The notes under the pieces: model-generated
Seen by the model: only the letters and a program-made list of their open reading frames with translations
Databases searched by the model: none
What the model was told of the DNA's origin: nothing
Translations under genes and position numbers: made by a program
Source of the DNA: Dendrocalamus latiflorus
Taxonomy: Eukaryota; Streptophyta; Magnoliopsida; Poales; Poaceae
Reading direction: 5' to 3'
DNA: 64,000 bases
NCBI GenBank assembly: GCA_017311315.1
Contig: CM029658.1
Span: 27,142,629-27,206,628 of the forward strand
Part shown: piece by piece, positions 11,175 through 21,335 of the stretch
How positions within the stretch are numbered: position 1 is the first letter of the stretch
Layout: the number at the start of each line of letters is the position of its first letter

Positions 11175-12917
11175 TGAAGAAAGTGATGCAAGAGAGAGAC
11201 GGCGAAATAGGCGAGGATACAACAGAAAGGCTCTTCGGTGTCACAGGCGCACTCTAGTCCGCATGCGCTGCCACTTTCCACGTTATGGGCCGCCACGAGG
11301 AGAAAAGAGAGCGGCGATGGGACTAGACGGAGCACGCTGACAACGGAGCAGGAAACGGCGGGCAGTCTCATCAAAACTTGGGGCAACCTTACCATGGTTT
11401 TTCTGTCGAATGGCTAGAGATGGAAGGAGCATGCACCCTGTAGGTTGGCCCCATGTGGCAGTGAGAGGGACAAAGAGATGTGGTGGGCTGAGTTGTCTTA
11501 GGAATTTTTAGATATAGCAAACGAGTTCCGAAAATTATGAAATTTTTAAGAAAGCCCATGGAAAAGTGTAAATTCTAGTGTATTTTTTTAATTTTTGTCT
11601 ACTTTAAATTGTCATCGAAAATTCTTTGGAAGTCACTATTTCATTCAAATGCGTTGTTCGAATTTAGGAAATTTCTATTTGTATCAAGAATTTGTGGAAT
11701 TTTTAAATATATGAAAGTAGTTCAAAAATAGTGAAATTTTTGGGGAGGCTCCTGCCTTAGTCTAGTCTTAGTAAACTTTAATCCACTATATATTTACCAT
11801 TTCCTAGTTTTTCTTGGAAATTTATTGGTTTCTGCAGCTTTTAGGTATTATATTTAATTGCTAAAAAATTGTAAACAAGGCTTGAAATCAAGCCAAAATG
11901 TTTTTCACACACCTGTAACAAGAACTTAATTAAAATAGTTGGAAACTCTGAGATATTTTTTTTGTAAAGCTGTAAAATTCAATTTGGACTACTGAGAATT
12001 GGGAAACAGATTTGAAATCCATGAATAGAGTTTTGAGCTCAAAAAGTTATAAATATTCTTGCAGAGACCATTTTGAATATTTATTTATTAATTAAATTAT
12101 TTATAAGATTTTCTTAACATTGTAATAATTTTCAAAATTTTATTTCCAGCTGCTATAAATTAAATTAGAAGATGCTTGAATAACTGTAGTAATTTTTTTG
12201 AAAATTTACCAAAAATTCAGGAATGAGGTATTGGCCTAGGCACGGCAAACGCTGGCGCATGGCGCAGATGGCGTAGGGGTGGGATTGGTGGCCTGGATTG
12301 GCTCGGTCAAGCAAGAAAGAAAGGAAGTGAGGGGAGCGGAGAGGGAGAAGGAAGGAAGAAAGAAGGATGGGGCCCACCTGGAAGAGAGGAGAAAGAGAGA
12401 AGGGCTTTGGAAAAAATTGGTAATTTGGATTTAGATTTTTTAATTCATAATTTCAAGATTTATATTTGAATTCAAAATCAAATTCGAATTCTTGGTCCAA
12501 ACAATGGGATTGATTTGGTTTCCAAATTCCATTTCGAAGTTGAATCTGAACTCAAATTTCAATTCTTGGCTTAGAGGTTGTAAATTTTAAATTTTTGATT
12601 AATTTCTTTTTGTTAATTATTTTGAATTTCAATTTGAGTTTGAATTTCAATTTATGTTCAATTTGTTTTTAGAATATTTGGCTCTTATTTTTCAGATTTT
12701 ATTTTTGCTATTTGAATTATTAGCAAAATGAAATATGCAATATTGGAATATTTCGAGTAACAACGAAAGAAATAAAAAGTTTTAAGGTTTTCATATTTTT
12801 GTCATTTCCCAAATCAAGAATTCTCAGATAAATGCCAAAATATCGAATAACACTGAACGTAATGGAAAGATTTTAAATATTATTTTTTTCCACGATTCCC
12901 AAATTTGGGATGTTACA
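11175..12917 (-). repeat. Solo gypsy LTR spanning the unit 1/2 junction
   Basis: On the minus strand it starts TGTAACATCCC at 12917 and ends ...CTTCA at 11175. GATGG lies directly outside both ends (11170-11174 and 12918-12922), a 5-bp target duplication. The interior has a CT-rich leader-like stretch (rc of about 12300-12400) and long AT-rich parts, with no coding sequence. The nominal unit boundary at 12807/12808 falls inside this LTR, so the natural repeat is LTR plus 2.9 kb. Confidence 0.6.
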
Positions 12918-12946
12918 GATGGTGATGGTAAGATTGAAAACAGATT

Positions 12947-13453
12947 GTGGGGGATACCTTGCCGGATGATGTTTGGGTCGATGTGGGTAGAACCGAGGTT
13001 CGGTCTTCCCTGAGGCTTGTGGTTGTATCGGTTGTTCTTTGCTTGGCTATTGCGCTGCTCGCTTGCTCTCCTCCTCCTACGGCTTCACTAGCTCCTCCTC
13101 CTCTTGGCGCCGCTTCCCCTCGTCTACCCCGGTCACAGAGCTTCACTCCATGCTTCTTCTTCTCGGCAATGGCTCGAATTTGGGGGAAGAAAGGGGCTAC
13201 TGGGATGTTGTTTGCCAGCTATGGTTCAGTTCTGGTTGTGCTGGCTGCACTTGTGGGTGAAAATGGATACTCTCTCTCCCTCTATGGTCACTCACTTGGC
13301 CACATCCCCACACTCTGTGCCGAGATTGTGCCGGGGGATTTTTACCTCAATAGTGGGGGTGGCTCTAGTATGGGTTGGTTGGTAGTGAAAAAGGAATTTG
13401 GAATGGATCCGGGTTTGTTTCTAATGCCGGATGAGGAAACCCTATGGTTCTGA
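12947..13453 (+). CDS. Unrecognised 168-residue ORF (unit 2)
   Basis: Identical in translation to the ORF at 8303-8809, with one silent C/T difference. Same position relative to the LTR start and the peptide gene. No function can be assigned. Confidence 0.25.
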   Translation: MGDTLPDDVWVDVGRTEVRSSLRLVVVSVVLCLAIALLACSPPPTASLAPPPLGAASPRLPRSQSFTPCFFFSAMARIWGKKGATGMLFASYGSVLVVLAALVGENGYSLSLYGHSLGHIPTLCAEIVPGDFYLNSGGGSSMGWLVVKKEFGMDPGLFLMPDEETLWF

Positions 13454-14430
13454 GAGGTGCCGATAGGCCCAAGACTATCTGGTATCTCAGTGAAGGAATG
13501 GCCCATATTCTTAACCTAACGACGGTTCTGATGGCAATTTAACTTTCATTTAATTAGTTTGTTCGCGATTTTTGGTATCTTGTTATTGGTTTTCTTGTAA
13601 TTAATACCGCCAGTCACTCCAGCTTGCACACGATTGAAGGTTCAGAACTATTTAATTGTAATTGTGTATGCAATGACCTCAATTGTATCGTTGTATTCAT
13701 TGTATGTATGGAAGTGAATGTTATATAAATGTACTTTAATTTGTTGTATGTTGTAATTAAATAATTCTCTTTACTTTATCATCTTTTGCTTCACTGAATT
13801 GTTGTAGATTTTAGTAATTGAAATGGCTGCGATGTCTTTGTTAATTACGCGGTTAATTTTGGGTTTAAATCATGATGTTAGCAACTACAGCTAGATAAGA
13901 AACACGAGGTGTCACAGTCTCACTCAAACCGCGAGCTGCCACGCCTCCCCTGAGTCTCCGCAGCTGCTGCCGGTGGTGCCAGCCGGCCGGCCGCCGGCGC
14001 CATTGCACGCTGCCGTTCGCCAAAATATGCTGCCAAAGAACGATGGTGCACACATGCATAGCCCACGTACAGATGACTCGATTGACGTCAGCTTGTGCAT
14101 GCATAGAGCACAGATGGACATGCCCACGCAAAAGTTCAGGTTACCTCGTACTCCTCATGCATACACATCGGAGTTAGACGATAGCCACGTACTGACATGA
14201 CAACTTGAAGAAACTAGAAGGGAATATTAATATTGACCATATTGATTGAGTTATTATTACGTGATGCGTCGACAGGGAAAATACTTATACCACTGACATA
14301 TGATAACCGAAAGGTAAGGGAAATACAGTTACTCGTACAACAACAAATTAAACCCAACTAATCGGCGTGTACACAACAGTTGAAATCAGATGGAGATATA
14401 TGGTGCAGAAAGCGTAGGCATGCATGCAGC

Positions 14431-14694
14431 TCAGTACTTGCATTTGCCGAAGCAAATCCCGAAGCAGTACCCCGGGTTGGCCGGGATGTAGACGCACTGC
14501 ACGTAACAAGCGTGGAAGCAGACGACGTTGAAGGCGTTGGTGGAGCAGCCGGCCGGGGCCCCAACCCCAAGAAGGCTCCGTCCTTTGACGAGTCCGTCCG
14601 CCGCCGCCGCCGCCGGCGTAGCCATCAGCAGTTGTCCGGCGAACAGGGCCAGCATGGAAACGGCGAACATCTTAATCGCGGCGCTGGAAGCCAT
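14431..14694 (-). CDS. Small secreted cysteine-rich peptide (unit 2)
   Basis: Same 87-residue product as at 9788-10051, identical along its whole length, with signal peptide and seven-cysteine tail intact. Its promoter region, including the TATA box at 14813-14820, is also preserved, so nothing in the sequence suggests this copy is silent. Confidence 0.8.
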   Translation of the reverse strand: MASSAAIKMFAVSMLALFAGQLLMATPAAAAADGLVKGRSLLGVGAPAGCSTNAFNVVCFHACYVQCVYIPANPGYCFGICFGKCKY

Positions 14695-14812
14695 TGCTAG
14701 AGATAGCGACGCGGCTGGAAGTTAGCTAGTTATGGATTTGTCAAATCGTGGAATTACACTGCAAGTGTTTGCTGCTGGCTTGCGGTGACATCGTGTGCTG
14801 CAGCATGGCCCC

Positions 14813-14820
14813 TATTTATA
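14813..14820 (-). promoter_or_regulatory. TATA box of the peptide gene (unit 2)
   Basis: Same TATAAATA at the same distance from the ATG as in unit 1. Confidence 0.65.
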
Positions 14821-15817
14821 GGCCGATCGAGCGGGCGAGTGTGGAGGGAGTGATTAATTAGTCCTCCGTTTCTCGCGTGATATACATATACTAGATAGGT
14901 AGTTGACTTGAGTGTATATCTTAGTTTGATTCTTATAATGAGGTAACATGCATGCATTGGACGGATCTTGCTAATTAGCTTCTTCGCTGTCATCGAGAAA
15001 ATCTCATGCTATAATATTTGCACAACCAATAGATAATCCCAGTGATGTGACACGCGCTGAGTTTGAAATGGAGCATCGGAAAGATACTACGCAAGTTTCG
15101 GTAGAAAAACAGTAGTGTTAAAGGTTATACAATTAAATTAAGGAGTCCACGAGAGCTTCGTGATCACCGATTAATTGTTTAGGATCTAAATAAAGAGAAG
15201 ATCTCGTGCCTTACCATGCATCATGCAGTTGGCACTATCTATTCGATCGCACGCATGGTTGGCAGAATTTGACCACCACCGGCCGGCCCGTACATTTTCT
15301 CGAATTTTTCATTAATTCCATTCGTTCTATTGTATCTGTCCTTAATTTTGAGGCGCTTGATCACCAAAAATGTCTCTTTTGGCCTCCGTTAGTTCGTATC
15401 CTTCCGGCCCACACATATAGAACACAAGAATTTCAAACGAATTTTGCATGAATATGGTATAATTGCCAAGTCAAACAGAGACCAAATTCAAATATTTTTT
15501 TATATTCAGAAAGAGCATGATTTTATAAAAATTTAGATCAAAAATCACTTAATTTGGAGTTCATATGTAAATGTTAAGAGCTTCGAATTTTGTTTGGTTT
15601 GAAAAATAGTGGAAAAAGAAAAGAGACGTTGGCTGTGGGCCCGTACGTCATAATTTTCCATTTTTAAGAATTTCCGAAAATCAGTGCTCACAGGTGAGGT
15701 CTAGGTGCCATATTCTCAGATTGGAATGAGTCTTAACATGAACCTTACTGCTGGGGGTGACTTGTCATACACGCCGTGTTTGTCCTCTTCATTCAAATGT
15801 GGGGGAGGAGAGGATGG

Positions 15818-17560
15818 TGAAGAAAGTGATGCAAGAGAGAGACGGCGAAATAGGCGAGGATACAACAGAAAGGCTCTTCGGTGTCACAGGCGCACTCTAG
15901 TCCGCATGCGCTGCCACTTTCCACGTTATGGGCCGCCACGAGGAGAAAAGAGAGCGGCGATGGGACTAGACGGAGCACGCTGACAACGGAGCAGGAAACG
16001 GCGGGCAGTCTCATCAAAACTTGGGGCAACCTTACCATGGTTTTTCTGTCGAATGGCTAGAGATGGAAGGAGCATGCACCCTGTAGGTTGGCCCCATGTG
16101 GCAGTGAGAGGGACAAAGAGATGTGGTGGGCTGAGTTGTCTTAGGAATTTTTAGATATAGCAAACGAGTTCCGAAAATTATGAAATTTTTAAGAAAGCCC
16201 ATGGAAAAGTGTAAATTCTAGTGTATTTTTTTAATTTTTGTCTACTTTAAATTGTCATCGAAAATTCTTTGGAAGTCACTATTTCATTCAAATGCGTTGT
16301 TCGAATTTAGGAAATTTCTATTTGTATCAAGAATTTGTGGAATTTTTAAATATATGAAAGTAGTTCAAAAATAGTGAAATTTTTGGGGAGGCTCCTGCCT
16401 TAGTCTAGTCTTAGTAAACTTTAATCCACTATATATTTACCATTTCCTAGTTTTTCTTGGAAATTTATTGGTTTCTGCAGCTTTTAGGTATTATATTTAA
16501 TTGCTAAAAAATTGTAAACAAGGCTTGAAATCAAGCCAAAATGTTTTTCACACACCTGTAACAAGAACTTAATTAAAATAGTTGGAAACTCTGAGATATT
16601 TTTTTTGTAAAGCTGTAAAATTCAATTTGGACTACTGAGAATTGGGAAACAGATTTGAAATCCATGAATAGAGTTTTGAGCTCAAAAAGTTATAAATATT
16701 CTTGCAGAGACCATTTTGAATATTTATTTATTAATTAAATTATTTATAAGATTTTCTTAACATTGTAATAATTTTCAAAATTTTATTTCCAGCTGCTATA
16801 AATTAAATTAGAAGATGCTTGAATAACTGTAGTAATTTTTTTGAAAATTTACCAAAAATTCAGGAATGAGGTATTGGCCTAGGCACGGCAAACGCTGGCG
16901 CATGGCGCAGATGGCGTAGGGGTGGGATTGGTGGCCTGGATTGGCTCGGTCAAGCAAGAAAGAAAGGAAGTGAGGGGAGCGGAGAGGGAGAAGGAAGGAA
17001 GAAAGAAGGATGGGGCCCACCTGGAAGAGAGGAGAAAGAGAGAAGGGCTTTGGAAAAAATTGGTAATTTGGATTTAGATTTTTTAATTCATAATTTCAAG
17101 ATTTATATTTGAATTCAAAATCAAATTCGAATTCTTGGTCCAAACAATGGGATTGATTTGGTTTCCAAATTCCATTTCGAAGTTGAATCTGAACTCAAAT
17201 TTCAATTCTTGGCTTAGAGGTTGTAAATTTTAAATTTTTGATTAATTTCTTTTTGTTAATTATTTTGAATTTCAATTTGAGTTTGAATTTCAATTTATGT
17301 TCAATTTGTTTTTAGAATATTTGGCTCTTATTTTTCAGATTTTATTTTTGCTATTTGAATTATTAGCAAAATGAAATATGCAATATTGGAATATTTCGAG
17401 TAACAACGAAAGAAATAAAAAGTTTTAAGGTTTTCATATTTTTGTCATTTCCCAAATCAAGAATTCTCAGATAAATGCCAAAATATCGAATAACACTGAA
17501 CGTAATGGAAAGATTTTAAATATTATTTTTTTCCACGATTCCCAAATTTGGGATGTTACA
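15818..17560 (-). repeat. Solo gypsy LTR spanning the unit 2/3 junction
   Basis: Same structure as 11175-12917, with GATGG on both sides (15813-15817 and 17561-17565). It looks essentially identical to the first. Confidence 0.6.
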
Positions 17561-17589
17561 GATGGTGATGGTAAGATTGAAAACAGATT

Positions 17590-18096
17590 GTGGGGGATAC
17601 CTTGCCGGATGATGTTTGGGTCGATGTGGGTAGAACCGAGGTTCGGTCTTCCCTGAGGCTTGTGGTTGTATCGGTTGTTCTTTGCTTGGCTATTGCGCTG
17701 CTCGCTTGCTCTCCTCCTCCTACGGCTTCACTAGCTCCTCCTCCTCTTGGCGCCGCTTCCCCTCGTCTACCCCGGTCACAGAGCTTCACTCCATGCTTCT
17801 TCTTCTCGGCAATGGCTCGAATTTGGGGGAAGAAAGGGGCTACTGGGATGTTGTTTGCCAGCTATGGTTCAGTTCTGGTTGTGCTGGCTGCACTTGTGGG
17901 TGAAAATGGATACTCTCTCTCCCTCTATGGTCACTCACTTGGCCACATCCCCACACTCTGTGCCGAGATTGTGCCGGGGGATTTTTACCTCAATAGTGGG
18001 GGTGGCTCTAGTATGGGTTGGTTGGTAGTGAAAAAGGAATTTGGAATGGATCCGGGTTTGTTTCTAATGCCGGATGAGGAAACCCTATGGTTCTGA
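17590..18096 (+). CDS. Unrecognised 168-residue ORF (unit 3)
   Basis: Third copy of the same ORF, identical in translation to the other two. No function can be assigned. Confidence 0.25.
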   Translation: MGDTLPDDVWVDVGRTEVRSSLRLVVVSVVLCLAIALLACSPPPTASLAPPPLGAASPRLPRSQSFTPCFFFSAMARIWGKKGATGMLFASYGSVLVVLAALVGENGYSLSLYGHSLGHIPTLCAEIVPGDFYLNSGGGSSMGWLVVKKEFGMDPGLFLMPDEETLWF

Positions 18097-19073
18097 GAGG
18101 TGCCGATAGGCCCAAGACTATCTGGTATCTCAGTGAAGGAATGGCCCATATTCTTAACCTAACGACGGTTCTGATGGCAATTTAACTTTCATTTAATTAG
18201 TTTGTTCGCGATTTTTGGTATCTTGTTATTGGTTTTCTTGTAATTAATACCGCCAGTCACTCCAGCTTGCACACGATTGAAGGTTCAGAACTATTTAATT
18301 GTAATTGTGTATGCAATGACCTCAATTGTATCGTTGTATTCATTGTATGTATGGAAGTGAATGTTATATAAATGTACTTTAATTTGTTGTATGTTGTAAT
18401 TAAATAATTCTCTTTACTTTATCATCTTTTGCTTCACTGAATTGTTGTAGATTTTAGTAATTGAAATGGCTGCGATGTCTTTGTTAATTACGCGGTTAAT
18501 TTTGGGTTTAAATCATGATGTTAGCAACTACAGCTAGATAAGAAACACGAGGTGTCACAGTCTCACTCAAACCGCGAGCTGCCACGCCTCCCCTGAGTCT
18601 CCGCAGCTGCTGCCGGTGGTGCCAGCCGGCCGGCCGCCGGCGCCATTGCACGCTGCCGTTCGCCAAAATATGCTGCCAAAGAACGATGGTGCACACATGC
18701 ATAGCCCACGTACAGATGACTCGATTGACGTCAGCTTGTGCATGCATAGAGCACAGATGGACATGCCCACGCAAAAGTTCAGGTTACCTCGTACTCCTCA
18801 TGCATACACATCGGAGTTAGACGATAGCCACGTACTGACATGACAACTTGAAGAAACTAGAAGGGAATATTAATATTGACCATATTGATTGAGTTATTAT
18901 TACGTGATGCGTCGACAGGGAAAATACTTATACCACTGACATATGATAACCGAAAGGTAAGGGAAATACAGTTACTCGTACAACAACAAATTAAACCCAA
19001 CTAATCGGCGTGTACACAACAGTTGAAATCAGATGGAGATATATGGTGCAGAAAGCGTAGGCATGCATGCAGC

Positions 19074-19337
19074 TCAGTACTTGCATTTGCCGAAGCAAAT
19101 CCCGAAGCAGTACCCCGGGTTGGCCGGGATGTAGACGCACTGCACGTAACAAGCGTGGAAGCAGACGACGTTGAAGGCGTTGGTGGAGCAGCCGGCCGGG
19201 GCCCCAACCCCAAGAAGGCTCCGTCCTTTGACGAGTCCGTCCGCCGCCGCCGCCGCCGGCGTAGCCATCAGCAGTTGTCCGGCGAACAGGGCCAGCATGG
19301 AAACGGCGAACATCTTAATCGCGGCGCTGGAAGCCAT
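19074..19337 (-). CDS. Small secreted cysteine-rich peptide (unit 3)
   Basis: Third identical copy of the 87-residue secreted peptide. The coding region, 5' UTR and TATA box (19456-19463) match unit 2, while DNA from 20453 onward has diverged. It is the copy nearest the CACTA element, so it is the one most exposed to spreading silencing. Confidence 0.8.
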   Translation of the reverse strand: MASSAAIKMFAVSMLALFAGQLLMATPAAAAADGLVKGRSLLGVGAPAGCSTNAFNVVCFHACYVQCVYIPANPGYCFGICFGKCKY

Positions 19338-19455
19338 TGCTAGAGATAGCGACGCGGCTGGAAGTTAGCTAGTTATGGATTTGTCAAATCGTGGAATTAC
19401 ACTGCAAGTGTTTGCTGCTGGCTTGCGGTGACATCGTGTGCTGCAGCATGGCCCC

Positions 19456-19463
19456 TATTTATA
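19456..19463 (-). promoter_or_regulatory. TATA box of the peptide gene (unit 3)
   Basis: Same TATAAATA at the same distance from the ATG as in units 1 and 2. Confidence 0.65.
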
Positions 19464-20460
19464 GGCCGATCGAGCGGGCGAGTGTGGAGGGAGTGATTAA
19501 TTAGTCCTCCGTTTCTCGCGTGATATACATATACTAGATAGGTAGTTGACTTGAGTGTATATCTTAGTTTGATTCTTATAATGAGGTAACATGCATGCAT
19601 TGGACGGATCTTGCTAATTAGCTTCTTCGCTGTCATCGAGAAAATCTCATGCTATAATATTTGCACAACCAATAGATAATCCCAGTGATGTGACACGCGC
19701 TGAGTTTGAAATGGAGCATCGGAAAGATACTACGCAAGTTTCGGTAGAAAAACAGTAGTGTTAAAGGTTATACAATTAAATTAAGGAGTCCACGAGAGCT
19801 TCGTGATCACCGATTAATTGTTTAGGATCTAAATAAAGAGAAGATCTCGTGCCTTACCATGCATCATGCAGTTGGCACTATCTATTCGATCGCACGCATG
19901 GTTGGCAGAATTTGACCACCACCGGCCGGCCCGTACATTTTCTCGAATTTTTCATTAATTCCATTCGTTCTATTGTATCTGTCCTTAATTTTGAGGCGCT
20001 TGATCACCAAAAATGTCTCTTTTGGCCTCCGTTAGTTCGTATCCTTCCGGCCCACACATATAGAACACAAGAATTTCAAACGAATTTTGCATGAATATGG
20101 TATAATTGCCAAGTCAAACAGAGACCAAATTCAAATATTTTTTTATATTCAGAAAGAGCATGATTTTATAAAAATTTAGATCAAAAATCACTTAATTTGG
20201 AGTTCATATGTAAATGTTAAGAGCTTCGAATTTCGTTTGGTTTGAAAAATAGTGGAAAAAGAAAAGAGACGTTGGCTGTGGGCCCGTACGTCATAATTTT
20301 CCATTTTTAAGAATTTCCGAAAATCAGTGCTCACAGGTGAGGTCTAGGTGCCATATTCTCAGATTGGAATGAGTCTTAACATGAACCTTACTGCTGGGGG
20401 TGACTTGTCATACACGCCGTGTTTGTCCTCTTCATTCAAATGTGGGGGAGGAGTGGATGG

Positions 20461-20612
20461 TGAAGAAAGTGATACAAGAGAGACGGCGAAATAGGCGAGG
20501 ATACAATAGAAAGGCTCTTCGGTGTCACAGGCGCACTCTAGTCCGCGTGCGCTGCCACTTTCCACGTTATGGGCCGACAAGAGGAGAAAAGGGAGCGGTG
20601 ATGGGACTAGGC
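20461..20612 (-). repeat. LTR remnant at the right edge of the array
   Basis: The last 152 bp of the same LTR (minus-strand sense), cut by the CACTA element at 20613. It is about 6 percent different from the two complete LTRs, although the unit DNA just before it is nearly identical. Confidence 0.6.
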
Positions 20613-20629
20613 CACTACTACAGAAAGCC

Positions 20630-20925
20630 TAATACTAGACGGCCAATCACAGACGGTTTTGTCAAATCGTCTGTGATCGACACTAACACAGATGGTTTTA
20701 ATTTGGACACCGTCTGTGTTGGTGGCGTCGGAGTAAACCTGTATCACAGACGGTTCTTACCGATGAACCGTCTGTGATACTTTAGTATCACAGACGGTTT
20801 GTGTTAAAAACCGTCTGCGATAATATGGAATTATCACAGACGGTTTTTTATTATAAACCGTCTGTGATAATCCAGGATTATCGCAGACGGTTTTTTATTA
20901 AAAACTGTCTGTGATAATGACGCTA
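20630..20925. repeat. Left subterminal hairpin repeats of the CACTA element
   Basis: Several palindromic units of the form TATCACAGACGGTT ... AACCGTCTGTGATA, with spacers of a few bases. In En/Spm such motifs bind the element's accessory protein. Confidence 0.75.
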
Positions 20926-21335
20926 CGCATTTATTGCGCTGCTTAGAACCGCATCTGTCTTCATTTTGATCCAGATCTAGCCGGTGCTTTACTCTTTCGC
21001 TCAGGAGGCAAGCTAGGCAATTTCAGGAGGCAGAGATTGAGCTTTGAAGCAGAGATTGAGCTTTGAAGATTCATACTTTTCTGGTTGCTCTAGATATGGT
21101 TAGTAATGAAATTTATTTTTCTTTGCATTTACAATTTAGATGTAAGTAATTGGTGAGTGTTATTGAAGATGGTTTGCAAAATTTTTGGTTATATAATAGC
21201 TGTTGTGTTTATAATATGAATTAAGCTAGCAAAGCCTGAATGCATGTGGTATATATATATATGTAGTAATAATTAAAGAATTTAATTTTTAATACTAAGT
21301 TGTTATATATATACATAACGTAGGGCCGAAGCTAG

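Larger units (their letters stand above)
8164..12807. repeat. Tandem unit 1 (4644 bp)
   Basis: First of three head-to-tail copies. It contains 110 bp of a gypsy LTR start (8164-8273), a 168-residue plus-strand ORF, a secreted peptide gene on the minus strand, and most of a solo LTR (from 11175). It differs from unit 2 by only a handful of bases in what I compared (for example C/T in the 168-aa ORF region, and one extra T-A pair near 9117). Between genes, 8810-9787 and 10352-11174 are AT-rich with no convincing coding sequence. Confidence 0.95.
12808..17450. repeat. Tandem unit 2 (4643 bp)
   Basis: Second head-to-tail copy. It shares all the small differences from unit 1 with unit 3, so units 2 and 3 are the most recently separated pair. 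It carries its own peptide gene, 168-residue ORF and solo LTR. Gaps 13454-14430 and 14995-15817 hold no recognisable gene. Confidence 0.95.
17451..20612. repeat. Tandem unit 3 (truncated, 3162 bp)
   Basis: Third copy, almost identical to unit 2 up to about 20450; I saw one substitution near 20234. The last 160 bp, from the LTR boundary to the CACTA element, carry about nine substitutions and a 2-bp deletion relative to unit 2. The unit stops where the CACTA terminus begins at 20613. The missing 1.48 kb is not found elsewhere in the window. Gaps 18097-19073 and 19638-20460 hold no recognisable gene. Confidence 0.95.
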
